Shown: piece after piece, positions 15,324 through 21,563 of the stretch
How positions within the stretch are numbered: position 1 is the first letter of the stretch
How the letters are laid out: each line of letters begins with the position of its first letter
Origin: Verrucomicrobiota bacterium
Lineage (GTDB): Bacteria; Verrucomicrobiota; Verrucomicrobiia; Verrucomicrobiales; Akkermansiaceae
Length of the DNA: 21,563 nt
Direction of reading: 5' to 3'
NCBI GenBank assembly: GCA_026397695.1
Contig: JAPLUJ010000719.1
Span: forward strand, 1 to 21,563
Program-made: the position numbers and the translations under genes
Notes under the pieces: generated by a model
What the model saw: only the letters and a program-made list of their open reading frames with translations
Database searches by the model: none
Told to the model about the DNA's origin: nothing

Positions 15324-16925
15324 ATGATGAATCCGATGTCAGTCAAAAAGAAACCCGCCAAGCCCCGCATCCTGATCGTCACGCCTGAGATCACCTATCT
15401 GCCTGCGGGCATGGGGAACATGGCACAACTGATGTCCGCGAAGGCGGGTGGCTTGGCCGATGTTTCCGCTTCGCTGGTGTCGGCCCTGTTCGAACTGGGG
15501 GCGGACGTGCATGTGGCCATGCCCAACTACCGGCGGATGTTCCAAGGTGACATTTTCAGCCTGCATGACAAGGAGTTGAGGAAATACCACGAGGTGCTGC
15601 CGGATACGCACATCCATTTGGCGGAAGACCGCATCTTCTACTACCGCGAGCAGGTTTACAGCAACCATTCCAATGAGTCGATGCGCATCGCCCTGGTGTT
15701 CCAGCGGGAGGTCATCAATAATATCATTCCGCAGGTCCGGCCGGACCTGATCCATTGCAATGACTGGATGACCGCCTTGATCCCGGGAATGGCCCGGCGG
15801 CGCGGCATCAAGTGCCTGTTCACGGTGCATAATATCCACACGCGGCAGGTCTCGCTGGCCCAGATCGAGGAGGCGGGGATCGACGCCGCGGAGTTCTGGA
15901 TGAACCTCTATTTCTGCGGCCTGCCGGCCAACTACTATCATGCGCGTTCGCATGTGCCGGTGGACCTTCTAACATCCGGCATCTTCGCGGCGCACTACAT
16001 CAATACCGTGAGCCCGCGGTTCCTCTGGGAAATCGTCGAAGGCTGGCATGCGGTGGTGCCGGATTCGGTGCGCGCCGAGTTGCGCCAAAAATATGCCGCC
16101 GGTTGTTCTGCGGGCATCCTCAACGCGCCCGATGCTTCTTACACTCCCGCGTCCGATGACGCCCTGGCGCGGACATTCACTGTGGAGGATGTCATGGAGG
16201 GCAAGGCTGCTAACAAACACGCGCTCCAGCGGGAACTCCAACTCAAGCAGAACCCTGACGCCCCGATCTTCTTCTGGCCGTCGCGCTTGGATCCGATCCA
16301 GAAAGGCCCGCAACTCCTCACCGACATCCTCTATCAACTCGTCTCGGATTATTGGGAAAAAACCCTGCAGGTCGTGGTCGTCGCCAACGGCCCTCACCAA
16401 AAGTGGATCGAGAAAATTGTCGCCGACTTCGATCTCCACGAACGGGTGTCCGTGGTGGACTTCGACGAACGACTGTCACGCCTCGCCTACGCGGCATCGG
16501 ATTTCCTGCTGATGCCGTCGCTTTTCGAACCGTGCGGATTGCCGCAAATGACATCACCGATCTATGGATCGCTGCCGGTGGTCCATTCCACCGGCGGACT
16601 TTACGACACCATCAGCCAACTAGATGTCGCAAAATCCACCGGCAATGGATTCAGTTTCGATCACTATAACTCCTGGGAATTCCGCCACGCGATAGACCGT
16701 GCCATGGAGTTTCATGCGCTGCCGGTGGTAACCCGTGAGCGCGAGATCCGCCGCGTCATGGTCGAGAGCGCCCGCAAATTCAGCCACAATGAGGTGGCCC
16801 ACCGCTATATCGAAATCTATGAGCAAATGCTCGATCGCCCACTCGTCGAACAGCAGTCCGGCGCAGCCATCCAGGCGCATGCCGACAGCCTGACCGAGAG
16901 CTTGATGCCCGATCCGCGGGTTTGA
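15324..16925 (+). CDS. glgA: Glycogen/starch synthase, glycosyltransferase family 5
   Basis: Cytosolic GT-B-fold enzyme that extends alpha-1,4-glucan chains from a nucleotide-glucose donor. The 533-aa product begins PRILIVTPEITYLPAG, with the donor-binding motif in the form SAKAGGLADV (Lys40-Ala-Gly-Gly-Leu), one residue different from the usual KTGGL. Then come the GT5 features HCNDWMTALIPGMARRRG and LFTVHNIHTRQ. The C-terminal domain has FFWPSRLDPIQKGPQLL and LMPSLFEPCGLPQMTSPIYG followed by VVHSTGGLYDTI. An extra ten or so residues between the first strand and the Lys motif (PAGMGNMAQLMS) mark a divergent GT5 branch. The symbol follows the family; donor preference is not provable here. An ATG at 15327 is equally possible. 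No other glycogen gene is adjacent. Confidence 0.88.
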   Translation: MMNPMSVKKKPAKPRILIVTPEITYLPAGMGNMAQLMSAKAGGLADVSASLVSALFELGADVHVAMPNYRRMFQGDIFSLHDKELRKYHEVLPDTHIHLAEDRIFYYREQVYSNHSNESMRIALVFQREVINNIIPQVRPDLIHCNDWMTALIPGMARRRGIKCLFTVHNIHTRQVSLAQIEEAGIDAAEFWMNLYFCGLPANYYHARSHVPVDLLTSGIFAAHYINTVSPRFLWEIVEGWHAVVPDSVRAELRQKYAAGCSAGILNAPDASYTPASDDALARTFTVEDVMEGKAANKHALQRELQLKQNPDAPIFFWPSRLDPIQKGPQLLTDILYQLVSDYWEKTLQVVVVANGPHQKWIEKIVADFDLHERVSVVDFDERLSRLAYAASDFLLMPSLFEPCGLPQMTSPIYGSLPVVHSTGGLYDTISQLDVAKSTGNGFSFDHYNSWEFRHAIDRAMEFHALPVVTREREIRRVMVESARKFSHNEVAHRYIEIYEQMLDRPLVEQQSGAAIQAHADSLTESLMPDPRV

Positions 16926-17050
16926 TGGCGGGCGGGCCATGAAGGCAAGGAACACGATGATGTTCTGGGTTCAGGATCACGGGTGGCAAAGCGGCAGTTG
17001 ATCCCGATATCCACGACAAGGAACGCTTGCGGCAGGGATCATAACGAGGT

Positions 17051-17404
17051 ATGCCTGCGCGTGGACTTATGGACGAAGGCCTCGAAATCCGCCGCAACCC
17101 GGTGATCCAACAGCGCTGGCTTTTCACTGCCGAGAAGATCGCGCGTGATCCCTCGCTGTTGCGGATCGCGCTTGCCAACATTGCACGTTGGATCGCCGCC
17201 GACGAACTCGGCAACGATGCGCCCTTGCTCGACTGGCGGGCCCGCATCGAGGCCGCGCAAGCCACCCCGGAAGGCATGCACAGTTTGTTAGAACTGATGC
17301 GCGACGATGGTGAGGATGCCTGGTATCTCAAATCCTGCTCACCCTTTCCCGGGGTGCTGACCAAACAAGAAAGGAGACAATTCCGATGCGCCTGGGTGCA
17401 CTGA
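17051..17404 (+). CDS. Small hypothetical protein, 117 aa
   Basis: Not recognised. The product looks like a soluble, mostly helical protein with a normal residue mix: RNPVIQQRWLFTAEKIARDP, LRIALANIARWIAADELG, and a tail LKSCSPFPGVLTKQERRQF. It has no signal peptide or membrane segment. Codon use resembles the neighbours and no convincing opposite-strand gene overlaps it, which supports a real gene. Starts at 17051 or 17069 (MDEGLE) are possible; GAGG sits directly before the first, too close to be ideal. It follows the glycogen synthase gene by 125 nt on the same strand and is convergent with the DUF1460 gene. Confidence 0.6.
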   Translation: MPARGLMDEGLEIRRNPVIQQRWLFTAEKIARDPSLLRIALANIARWIAADELGNDAPLLDWRARIEAAQATPEGMHSLLELMRDDGEDAWYLKSCSPFPGVLTKQERRQFRCAWVH

Positions 17405-17449
17405 AACACATGGTTCCATTCGCCACTACGGTGGAAGCTTTCGAGCAGT

Positions 17450-18406
17450 TCACTGTCTGGCGACGGCCTTCTGCCAGAGCGGGGAGGGGGGCACGTCGTT
17501 GGGGCGGCAGATGATGATGCCCGCGTGTTTGGAGGAGCCGTTGAGGTAGTCGGTGATCGGGCGGTCGATGATGACCTTGTGGCCCTTGTCGCGGTCCGAC
17601 GTGGCGTGGGAGAACCAGGCCCTGTTAGCGATCCGCATGATAAGCCCGACATGCGAGGTGTAGCCACCGGGGTCGTTGCTGGTGATGGCGCAGATATCGC
17701 CGTTTTGGAGGTAATTCTCTGCGGCACGCACTTTGGATTTCGGCACATGCCAGACCGTCAGGTCGGAAATCCGCTCCTCGATTTTGCCCATCGGACCAAT
17801 CAATGAGGGGTTAGCACGCAGATAGCGGTAGTTCTTCCACTGCACGGTCATTTCGCGGATTTCGCGGTGGATCTTCACGGCGCCGGGGATGCGGGAGGTG
17901 ATGTTAGCTGCATATCCCCGCCGCTGGTTGTCATGAAAAACCGCCTCCAAATGGTGCATCCGGCTCAGGTAATTGCCGGTGCAAATCCCGTTCCAATAGC
18001 GTTCGATCTCCACCATCTGCAGCATGTCTGCGGGTTGATAGGGAGCGGGTTTGTAGCGCAACATGCGGGCGATGGCCAAGGCGTTTTCATAATACGTCCA
18101 GCAGTCCATGCCCTGGAGATTGACCACCGGCGACTCGATGCGGTCGTCCACCTCCAGCGTGTAATTGACGTAGGCGATGCCGACCAATTCGCGTGCCACG
18201 AGGACGGTGCGCTCGCCGAGCGGGAGATTGCGCCAGTTGTCCCGTTCCGCCTTGGCAACGATCGCTTGAAACTTGGATTCCCCTTGGAACACCACGTTCA
18301 GCGGCAAGCGCGGCGCGGATGGCGGCGGCACCGCCCGCTGGGCCATGGCACCCACGACGGCACATCCGGAAAACACGGCCAACAGCCCAATGAGCTTCAA
18401 GTGCAT
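17450..18406 (-). CDS. DUF1460 (N-acetylmuramoyl-L-alanine amidase-like) exported protein
   Basis: Exported 318-aa protein of the DUF1460 family, whose NlpC/P60-like fold is annotated as amidase-like and points to cell-wall or peptide cleavage. The signal peptide ends near residue 22 (MHLKLIGLLAVFSGCAVVGAMA). FSGC at 12-15 resembles a weak lipobox, so a lipoprotein is possible. The catalytic region shows LVGIAYVNYTLEV, then GMDCWTYYENALAIARML with the likely nucleophile Cys102. Further on, NGDICAITSNDPGGYTSHVGLIM carries the likely His252. HATSDRDKGHKVIID and a C-terminal IIICRP strand follow the family order. It is the last gene of the minus-strand group, 203 nt after rnhA with the tandem array in between. 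The substrate is unknown. Confidence 0.87.
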   Translation of the reverse strand: MHLKLIGLLAVFSGCAVVGAMAQRAVPPPSAPRLPLNVVFQGESKFQAIVAKAERDNWRNLPLGERTVLVARELVGIAYVNYTLEVDDRIESPVVNLQGMDCWTYYENALAIARMLRYKPAPYQPADMLQMVEIERYWNGICTGNYLSRMHHLEAVFHDNQRRGYAANITSRIPGAVKIHREIREMTVQWKNYRYLRANPSLIGPMGKIEERISDLTVWHVPKSKVRAAENYLQNGDICAITSNDPGGYTSHVGLIMRIANRAWFSHATSDRDKGHKVIIDRPITDYLNGSSKHAGIIICRPNDVPPSPLWQKAVARQ

Positions 18407-18499
18407 GCCCCATGCATAGCCGATCTTGCGGCCCGACGCAACGCGAACATTGGCTGAAATCGTGAATCGTGGATTGCAGATCGCGCCCCCGCGACGCGC

Positions 18500-18625
18500 A
18501 TCCTCTATCCTCTATCCACGATCCTCTATCCACGATCCTCTATCCACGATCCTCTATCCACGATCCTCTATCCACAATCCTCTATCCACAATCCTCTATC
18601 CACGATCCTCTATCCACGATCCTCG
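18500..18625. repeat. 14-bp tandem array (ATCCTCTATCCACG), eight full copies
   Basis: Eight full units occupy 18507-18618, with partial units on both sides. Only the last base varies (ACG in six, ACA in two). The right end runs into rnhA: the last four codons and stop of that gene (Glu-Asp-Arg-Gly-stop) are made from repeat sequence. A degenerate inverted copy (CGTGGATTGCAGATC, 18468-18482) lies to the left. There are no unique spacers, so it is not a CRISPR array. Confidence 0.93.
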
Positions 18626-19080
18626 AAGCCGGGATCCTCCGGCAGGTTGTTTGCCGCCACGGCGAGATTGGCCAACTCGTCACAACGTTCGTTTTCGGCA
18701 TGTCCCGCGTGGCCCTTGACCCACAACCACCGGATGTGGTGCGGTGCCATGGCCGCCTGCAGCAATTGCCAGAGATCCTGGTTTTTCACCGGCTGTTTAT
18801 CGGATGTCCTCCAGCCCCGGCGTTGCCAGCCGTCCAACCATTTGTGAGTGATGGCATGGACCAGATACTTCGAATCCGAATGCAGTTCCACCTCACAGGG
18901 TTCGGTTAACAACTCGAGCGCGGCGATGGCGGCCCGCAGTTCCATGCGGTTGTTGGTGGTGAGGCGGTAGCCGCCCGCGAGTTCCTTGCGGTGCGAGCCG
19001 CAGACCAGCACCGCCCCGTAGGCCCCTGGTCCGGGGTTGCCCTTGCAGGCGCCGTCGGTGTGGATGATCACGCGCTTCAT
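18610..19080 (-). CDS. rnhA: Ribonuclease HI
   Basis: Cytosolic endonuclease that cleaves the RNA strand of RNA-DNA hybrids (primers, R-loops). All catalytic positions are present: Asp9 ([13 protein letters not shown]), Glu47 (NNRMELRA), Asp69 (HSDSKYLV), His124 ([11 protein letters not shown]) and Asp134 (CDELAN). The basic/Trp-rich handle region [24 protein letters not shown] is also there. The length of 156 aa is typical. The C-terminal residues after AANNLPED are encoded partly by the neighbouring 14-bp tandem array, so the natural end may have been replaced. It starts 14 nt after the stop of the hydrolase gene, suggesting co-transcription. No Shine-Dalgarno is evident. Confidence 0.96.
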   Translation of the reverse strand: MKRVIIHTDGACKGNPGPGAYGAVLVCGSHRKELAGGYRLTTNNRMELRAAIAALELLTEPCEVELHSDSKYLVHAITHKWLDGWQRRGWRTSDKQPVKNQDLWQLLQAAMAPHHIRWLWVKGHAGHAENERCDELANLAVAANNLPEDPGFEDRG

Positions 19081-19094
19081 GGGTCATGTGGGCG

Positions 19095-19934
19095 TCAAGC
19101 CGACTCCTCGGGCTCTAACATCCCGTGATCCACCAAGAACCGGTCGGCGGCACCAATCGTCAGTTCAAAATGTTTTTGGCTGACGTTGAAGTTGAAAAAA
19201 CTGTGGTCTTGGCGTTCGAAATCGATGAGTTCGCAGACATTGCGCCGCCAGCGCATCGCACGACGAAAGCGCTCGACCTCCTCAAATGGCGTGATCCGGT
19301 CGGATTTTCCGTGGAAAAACATCATGGGTGGAAGCTTCCGGCGCAGGAGTTGCGTCGGGCTCAGGAGCTTGGCGGTTTTCGCATCTGGAAAACGGTTGCT
19401 GGCCTGCCCTTTGCTGCTGGTGTTCACCAAGGCACTGAACAAAACCAAGGCTTGCGGGCGGCAATCCAGTCCCGCCACGGGTGGCAGTTGTTTGAGCTTG
19501 GGCATCGTGGCTAACAGCGCCAGAAAAGCACCACCCGCAGCGCCGCCAAGGGTGAGCCGGTTGGGATCGAGATGGAAGATCCCGGCATTGTAGCGCAACC
19601 AGCGGATCAAATCACGCGCATCCTCAATGGCTTCCAACGGACCGGTCCCGTGGCGGGCGCTGGTCCGCGTTTCAGCAGCTACCGCCACCGCACCCCGGCT
19701 CGCAAAATGCAAACAATGCGGGACAAACTGGGTGGGCGTAGGGCTATCCCAAAACCCGCCGTGAAAAAACACCAGCAATGGACGCGGGGTAGGGGAGGCG
19801 GGTGATGGAAAAAACACGTGGGCCTGCACCTCGCCCTGCGGCCGCTGCTGATAGACATAAGTCGCCGCATCCTTGAGAATCTCCCGGTCACGCGCCTCGC
19901 CAATTGGCGCCACTCTTTGCAATATCGAATTCAT
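19095..19934 (-). CDS. Alpha/beta-hydrolase (esterase/lipase-like) lacking the catalytic Ser
   Basis: Alpha/beta-hydrolase of the HSL/BD-FAE-like esterase group, 279 aa and probably cytosolic. The oxyanion motif is HGGF (58-61). At the nucleophile elbow, where GxSxGG is expected, the sequence reads LGGAAGG: residue 132 is Ala (codon GCT at 19541-19539), one base from Ser TCT. The acid and base are intact: Asp212 (HGKSDRITP) and His244 (QDHSFF). Either the enzyme has become a non-catalytic binder, or it uses another residue, or one base is wrong. The ATG at 19934 (MNSILQRVAPIG) is favoured. Upstream in-frame ATGs at 20021 and beyond overlap the divergent gene. It heads a likely unit with rnhA. 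Confidence 0.85.
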   Translation of the reverse strand: MNSILQRVAPIGEARDREILKDAATYVYQQRPQGEVQAHVFFPSPASPTPRPLLVFFHGGFWDSPTPTQFVPHCLHFASRGAVAVAAETRTSARHGTGPLEAIEDARDLIRWLRYNAGIFHLDPNRLTLGGAAGGAFLALLATMPKLKQLPPVAGLDCRPQALVLFSALVNTSSKGQASNRFPDAKTAKLLSPTQLLRRKLPPMMFFHGKSDRITPFEEVERFRRAMRWRRNVCELIDFERQDHSFFNFNVSQKHFELTIGAADRFLVDHGMLEPEESA

Positions 19935-20019
19935 GCCCACAGACAAGTCGTCGCCTTTCCCGGGGCGCGCTGCAATTTGTTTGTTGTGAATCGGCCCGTT
20001 TTGTCCAATCGTTTCTTGC

Positions 20020-20895
20020 ATGAATCGACTGCTTGGCACGTTGTGTTGGATAATGGCGGCATGCGCGAATGCCGAGGACAGTGTGCGCCCGGCGCTTGAA
20101 GACTCATACAATACCTGGCGCGACGCCATCATCCGGCGGGATGCCGCCACCTGGCAGAAAGTCACCGCCCAGCACCGCCAAATCGAAGTTAAAAACCGTA
20201 TTGTCTCGGAAAAACGTGCGTTTCCAGCTGCGGTTTTTGATCTGCCCGCACCGCCACCGTCGATCACAGGCCTGAAATTCCTCGAAGCCAAACAAAACGG
20301 AGCCACCGCAAAAGCTGCGTATTTCGGGAAAATCGACTTCGGGGTGGGCGGTGAACCGAGCGATAACCTGCTCGTTCTTTCCTTCATCCGTGCCGGCACA
20401 TGGCTCTACGACCGGGCGGATTTCATCAACCTTGCCGCCCTGCCGGAAGTGCGCAAGGAACTCGCGGCAGGGGACCTCAAGTACTTGCAGGAAACGCCCG
20501 AGGCCCAGCCCTCCGGGGTGGTGCCACCGACGCCCATCGAAGCGCGGACCGCCAAACACATCGCCAAGGTATATGTGTTTTGCCCCGGCCGCGAGGTGCG
20601 GGTGCAAGTCAACAAAATCAGCCACCACCGCTTCGCCAACGCCAAAGAAGCCGAAATAGTCATCGGCGGCGCCCTCGATGGCCCTAACGAAGTCCAGTTC
20701 GCCACCAAAAAACTCGAGGGTGGCACCGGCAAGGAAGTCATGACCCTGCGGGTTTACCTGATCTCGCAAGTCGAGGGCGTGCAACCCATCAAGGCCTTCG
20801 AATACCAAATCGCCGCAGGCGAATCCGCCAAACCTTTTGGCACCGGATCCTTCACCCTGGACGACAAACTAGCCGCCAAACTCGCCGGAAAATAA
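20020..20895 (+). CDS. Exported hypothetical protein, 291 aa
   Basis: Not assigned to a family. A signal peptide is clear (MNRLLGTLCWIMAACANA, cleavage near residue 18). The first part of the mature protein (LEDSYNTWRDAIIRRDAATWQKVTA) resembles the opening helix of NTF2/SnoaL-like folds, which is only a weak hint. The C-terminal half is beta-rich and has a lysine-containing tail (GTGSFTLDDKLAAKLAGK). There are no catalytic motifs or membrane segments beyond the signal. It is divergent from the hydrolase gene with 85 nt between the chosen starts; that gap should hold both promoters, but none is convincing. No strong ribosome binding site was seen. The toxin-antitoxin remnant begins about 25 nt after its stop. 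Confidence 0.75.
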   Translation: MNRLLGTLCWIMAACANAEDSVRPALEDSYNTWRDAIIRRDAATWQKVTAQHRQIEVKNRIVSEKRAFPAAVFDLPAPPPSITGLKFLEAKQNGATAKAAYFGKIDFGVGGEPSDNLLVLSFIRAGTWLYDRADFINLAALPEVRKELAAGDLKYLQETPEAQPSGVVPPTPIEARTAKHIAKVYVFCPGREVRVQVNKISHHRFANAKEAEIVIGGALDGPNEVQFATKKLEGGTGKEVMTLRVYLISQVEGVQPIKAFEYQIAAGESAKPFGTGSFTLDDKLAAKLAGK

Positions 20896-20909
20896 GCCGG
20901 AAAACCGTA

Positions 20910-20938
20910 TTGACGCCTGATGTTTTTTGAAATAGCAT
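20910..20938 (+). promoter_or_regulatory. Candidate promoter/operator of the toxin-antitoxin remnant
   Basis: A -35 TTGACG (20910-20915), a 17-bp spacer and a -10 TAGCAT (20933-20938) form a plausible promoter. The -10 is embedded in an inverted repeat TGATG (20918-20922)/CATCA (20936-20940), the kind of arrangement expected for autorepression by the antitoxin. A start near 20945 would fall downstream of the first in-frame ATG, adding to the doubt about where antitoxin translation began. Confidence 0.4.
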
Positions 20939-21194
20939 CAAACATCACGAGAACCACTTTGGACATCGATATGCCGATTCTTGAGGAACTCAAAGGTTTG
21001 CAGGCCCGCGAAAAAAATCCCTGGGACGCTTGGTGAGTGATCTTTTGGCAGGTGCCCTGGCCGCAAGGACCGCAATGTCCACAGATGATAGGGAGCAGCC
21101 CGTATGGATCGCGCGGCCGATGGGGGCACTGGTGGATCTGGCTGACAAGGAAACGGTGTATGCAGCGATGGATTCCAGGGAGCTGACACCATGA
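20920..21194 (+). pseudogene. VapB-like antitoxin broken by a 1-nt frameshift at an A7 run
   Basis: The first frame (20920-21036, 38 aa) contains a ribbon-helix-helix beginning, TRTTLDIDMPILEELKGLQARE, then runs out in NPWDAW-stop. The -1 frame continues the protein exactly where expected: KKSLGRLVSDLLAGALAART, then the toxin-binding tail RPMGALVDLADKETVYAAMD, to a TGA at 21192-21194. The switch lies in GAAAAAAAT (A7 at 21011-21017); one more A would restore a single frame. Its stop overlaps the toxin ATG as ATGA, normal for VapBC pairs. The start is uncertain: the ATG at 20920 adds MFFEIASNI, while ATA (20932) or ACG (20947) may be mutated original starts. A -1 ribosomal slip at A-AAA-AAT is an alternative to decay. 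Confidence 0.75.
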
Positions 21195-21292
21195 GCTATT
21201 CCGTGGATGCCAACTTGCTCTTGTATGCCTCGGACCGGGAATGCCCGGGTACAGAGCACACAACTCAGCGTTTGACCTCGGAAACGCCGTAG
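21191..21292 (+). pseudogene. Truncated PIN-domain (VapC-like) toxin
   Basis: The 33-codon frame begins MSYSVDANLLLYASDRE, the first strand and helix of a PIN-domain RNase, with the first catalytic Asp at position 6. After about residue 22 (CPGTE) the sequence no longer resembles a PIN domain and stops. A full toxin has about 130 residues and three more acidic catalytic residues, so this cannot be active. The break lies just before the inverted-repeat element that starts 12 nt after the stop, suggesting a linked deletion or insertion. Confidence 0.78.
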
Positions 21293-21304
21293 TGTCGAGC
21301 AAGC

Positions 21305-21494
21305 CGGATTCCCTGAAATGGTAGGGCGTGGCGGCCTCGCCGCGCCGTGACTGGCCTTGCGGCCTGAAAGGACACGGAGGAAGCGCATGGCTAAGCGCTT
21401 GGATTTCAGCGAATCAAGCTCCCTCCATTCGCACCGCCATACGGCGGACAAGTGGGACGGCCGAGGCCGACCGTCCCTACCATTGAGGGAATCG
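21305..21494. repeat. Inverted pair of REP-like hairpin repeats (about 190 bp)
   Basis: The left copy (21305-21346) has GATTCCCT, then TGGTAGGG, then a 9-bp G/C hairpin (GGCGTGGCG/CGCCGCGCC, one G-T pair). The right copy (21454-21494), read on the minus strand, has the same order: GATTCCCT, TGGTAGGG and a G/C hairpin (GGGACGG/CCGTCCC, with a mismatch and two inner pairs). Between them lie smaller hairpins AAGCGC/GCGCTT (21381-21400) and CCGCC/GGCGG (21434-21447). This fits a paired REP/BIME-type or MITE-like element. The open frame at 21357-21563 appears to be a by-product. The last 69 bases hold nothing I can identify. Confidence 0.7.
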
Positions 21495-21563
21495 AACTTG
21501 CTCGGCCATCCGACCCAAACGAGGTGGTTTGCTGAGTTCTGGCGTGTCTGCGGGACTCTGTAA

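Noticed and set aside
18500..18625. CRISPR array
   Set aside because: The units are contiguous 14-mers with no unique spacers, and no cas genes are present.
20104..20808. Minus-strand 234-codon open frame
   Set aside because: It lies antisense to the exported protein at 20020-20895, which has a clear signal peptide; the antisense frame has no recognisable features.
21357..21563. 68-codon open frame at the right end
   Set aside because: It runs through the inverted-repeat element and its sequence follows the hairpins; it is probably a by-product of the repeat.

Overview
The window looks like a GC-rich (about 60% by eye) verrucomicrobial chromosome segment. That placement is an inference. It rests on a PEP-CTERM sorting signal, a Wzc/Wza/O-antigen-ligase exopolysaccharide (EPS) cluster, a class II ribonucleotide reductase with a C-terminal Cys-rich knuckle, short-period tandem arrays inside genes, and almost no Shine-Dalgarno sequences. 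No rRNA, tRNA, CRISPR array, intact IS or phage gene was seen.

Layout. 1-4686 (minus): an EPS export operon of an outer-membrane beta-barrel protein with a repeat-rich N-terminal arm, a Wza-like SLBB export protein, and a Wzc-like tyrosine autokinase that runs off the left edge. 4964-7204 (plus, divergent): an O-antigen ligase/polymerase with a TPR-like tail. 7384-8453 (plus): a promoter, a 42-residue exported peptide, a PEP-CTERM protein, and a terminator usable in both directions. 8554-11595 (minus): adenosylcobalamin-dependent ribonucleotide reductase, preceded by two NrdR-box-like palindromes 33 bp apart. 12100-13539 (plus): a nitronate-monooxygenase-family flavoprotein. 13559-14998 (minus): a UbiA-family prenyltransferase followed by SufE. 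15324-16925 (plus): a GT5 glycogen/starch synthase. 17051-17404 (plus): a small unknown protein. 17450-19934 (minus): an alpha/beta hydrolase whose nucleophile position is Ala, RNase HI, a 14-bp tandem array, and a DUF1460 amidase-like protein. 20020-20895 (plus): an exported unknown protein. 20910-21494 (plus): a decayed VapBC-type toxin-antitoxin pair abutting an inverted-repeat element.

The left third is one functional block. The kinase/co-polymerase, export protein, barrel and polymerase would make and export a polysaccharide, and exosortase-dependent PEP-CTERM proteins commonly accompany such clusters. No exosortase lies in the window. The rest is housekeeping and accessory genes without one shared pathway.

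Most notable: the tandem NrdR-like sites, the VapB frameshift at an A7 run, the Ser-to-Ala hydrolase, the three short-period arrays (9, 9 and 14 bp), the paired hairpin repeat at the right end, and a strong frame- and strand-independent bias toward GTTAG/CTAAC. I did not find a clearly new multi-gene system.
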